A program made the position numbers and the translations under genes. DNA of 64,000 nucleotides from an uncultured Actinomycetes bacterium (GTDB taxonomy: Bacteria; Actinomycetota; Coriobacteriia; Coriobacteriales; Atopobiaceae), in assembly GCA_900315165.1 (NCBI GenBank), contig OMXZ01000022.1, positions 1 through 64,000 on the forward strand. Direction: 5' to 3'. Position 1 is the first letter of the stretch. Every line of letters begins with the position of its first letter. Below the pieces are notes generated by a model, which ran no database searches, was not told the origin of the DNA, and worked only from the letters and a program-made list of their open reading frames with translations. This document shows, one piece after another, positions 63,330 through 64,000 of the stretch.

Positions 63330-63378
63330 TTGCCGTGATGAGGCCGGCGCCGTATAATCGGATAGAAGAAATTTCTTC
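63330..63378 (+). promoter_or_regulatory. Promoter and operator of the toxin-antitoxin pair
   Basis: TTGCCG (63330-63335), a 17-nt spacer and TATAAT (63353-63358) form a near-consensus promoter. GAAGAAATTTCTTC (63365-63378) is a perfect 14-bp palindrome where transcription would begin, a fitting autorepression site for the antitoxin. Confidence 0.8.
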
Positions 63379-63393
63379 CGATTGGGGGAGGCC

Positions 63394-63687
63394 ATGCCGC
63401 AGATAGTCCCCGTGAGCGACTTCAGGTCAGACATACGCTCCGTGTCCCGCTACACCGACGAGGGCGAGGTCGTTGTCCTCACCCAGAACGGGCGGCCCCG
63501 CTGGGCCATGGTCGACTACGACGAGTGGAACGCGGCTGCCTCCTCGCAGGAGCGCTCCGTCGCCCGCGCGCTCGCCGAGGCAGAGGGGCTCGAGCGCTCG
63601 GGCGACCTCTCATACGTCTCCGAGGACGAGTACGAGAGGCGCCGCCAGGCGCGCAAGGACGCCCGCTCGCCCAAGGCGGCGCTGTGA
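63394..63687 (+). CDS. Phd/YefM-type antitoxin
   Basis: The 97-aa protein has a Phd/YefM-like DNA-binding N-terminus (VPVSDFRSDIRSVSRYTDEG, then VVLTQNGRPRWAMVDYDEWN) and a charged C-terminus that would wrap the toxin. The ATG at 63394 lies 2-3 nt after GGGGGAGG. It precedes and overlaps the toxin gene, the usual order, and probably represses its own promoter through the palindrome at 63365. Confidence 0.88.
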   Translation: MPQIVPVSDFRSDIRSVSRYTDEGEVVVLTQNGRPRWAMVDYDEWNAAASSQERSVARALAEAEGLERSGDLSYVSEDEYERRRQARKDARSPKAAL

Positions 63688-63995
63688 GGTTCAGGCTGAC
63701 CGAGCTCGCCGACGCGGACCTCGCCGGCATCGAGGACTGGGTCGAGGAGACGCGAGGGGCGGACGCCGCCGACCGCGTCTCCGACGAGGTCGGCGCGAGG
63801 ATACGCGAGATAGCCGGGCACCCCCTCCGCTTCCCCGTCCACAAGTTCGACGGGGATTTCGGCCTCATGCACGAGTACCGCAGCGCGAACGCCGGCCGCT
63901 TCAAGGTCTTCTACTGGGTGAACGAGTCCGAGGGCTTCGTCGAGATATGGCGGATACGGCACGTCTCCTCCGACTTCACGCGCGTCGGCTGGTGA
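63684..63995 (+). CDS. RelE/ParE-family toxin
   Basis: The 103-aa toxin starts at GTG, overlapping the antitoxin stop (GTGA). It has the ParE/RelE plan: basic N-terminal strand RFRLTELADADL, two helices, then LRFPVHKF, RSANAGRFKVFYWV and VEIWRIRHVSSDF. ParE members poison gyrase and RelE members cut mRNA; the sequence alone does not decide which. It ends at the edge of the window and appears complete. Confidence 0.88.
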   Translation: MRFRLTELADADLAGIEDWVEETRGADAADRVSDEVGARIREIAGHPLRFPVHKFDGDFGLMHEYRSANAGRFKVFYWVNESEGFVEIWRIRHVSSDFTRVGW

Positions 63996-64000
63996 CGCGC

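Overview
The window looks like chromosomal DNA from a GC-rich, obligately anaerobic, gut-type actinobacterium of the class Coriobacteriia (Collinsella/Olsenella-like). This is inferred from gene content and GC-rich codon use; there is no rRNA to confirm it. Fermentative and anaerobic markers include pyruvate formate-lyase with its radical-SAM activase, an indolepyruvate:ferredoxin oxidoreductase, formate-tetrahydrofolate ligase, an AsrABC sulfite reductase, a PTS enzyme I and NADP-type glutamate dehydrogenase. Most genes from 0 to 51 kb lie on the minus strand. Several long open frames antisense to real genes are GC artefacts and are left out.

Layout. 0.07-4.2 kb: a giant secreted protein. 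4.3-7.4 kb: pflA-pflB, with a perfect FNR box upstream. 7.6-12.1 kb: iorA-iorB-paaK-like-crp/fnr, turning aryl pyruvates into aryl-acetyl-CoA and free acids. 12.2-20.3 kb: one-carbon/folate block (fhs; fchA-folD-folE-folC) running into three zinc-ribbon or TPM membrane proteins. 20.4-25.9 kb: alpha/beta hydrolase, 5-formyl-THF cyclo-ligase, phosphopantetheinyl transferase, M3 lipoprotein peptidase, NUDIX hydrolase, tyrosine phosphatase and a frame-broken small basic gene. 26-29.2 kb: amidohydrolase, MalY-type lyase, aldose-epimerase-like protein. 29.6-36.3 kb: asrABC, an iron/cobalamin-type ABC transporter and a CbiK-type chelatase, plausibly a siroheme-dependent sulfite respiration module. 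36.5-43.1 kb: valS, clpX, clpP, tig. 43.2-48 kb: tRNA-Leu, carB, carA. 48.1-52.4 kb: a frame-broken sugar-binding lipoprotein, a dCache-GGDEF protein, gdhA. 52.5-55.7 kb: tRNA-Pro, thioesterase, tRNA-Gly, a frame-broken lipid kinase, an MglB-like lipoprotein. 55.6-64 kb: YihY, ptsI, fruK, a DUF4012 protein, two small membrane proteins and a ParE-type toxin-antitoxin pair.

The most unusual signals are not ordinary genes. (1) Two long rod-shaped hairpins (29.5 and 36.4 kb) keep the same internal loops while their stems differ in sequence but remain complementary; a half copy and a mini copy lie nearby. Both full copies sit just after the stop codon of a minus-strand gene. (2) Two intergenic regions (29.3 and 41.6 kb) carry TACGT motifs phased every 20-21 bp, iteron-like. 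(3) FolD lacks the lysine and glutamine of its cyclohydrolase site, and the gene just upstream is fchA, a dedicated cyclohydrolase. (4) An FNR-family regulator with an FNR-type recognition helix sits beside a perfect TTGAT-N4-ATCAA box placed for class II activation of pflA-pflB.

Three genes have broken reading frames: an exact 11-bp tandem duplication, a C6 tract, and a G4 tract. The tract cases could be phase variation, pseudogenes or sequencing error.
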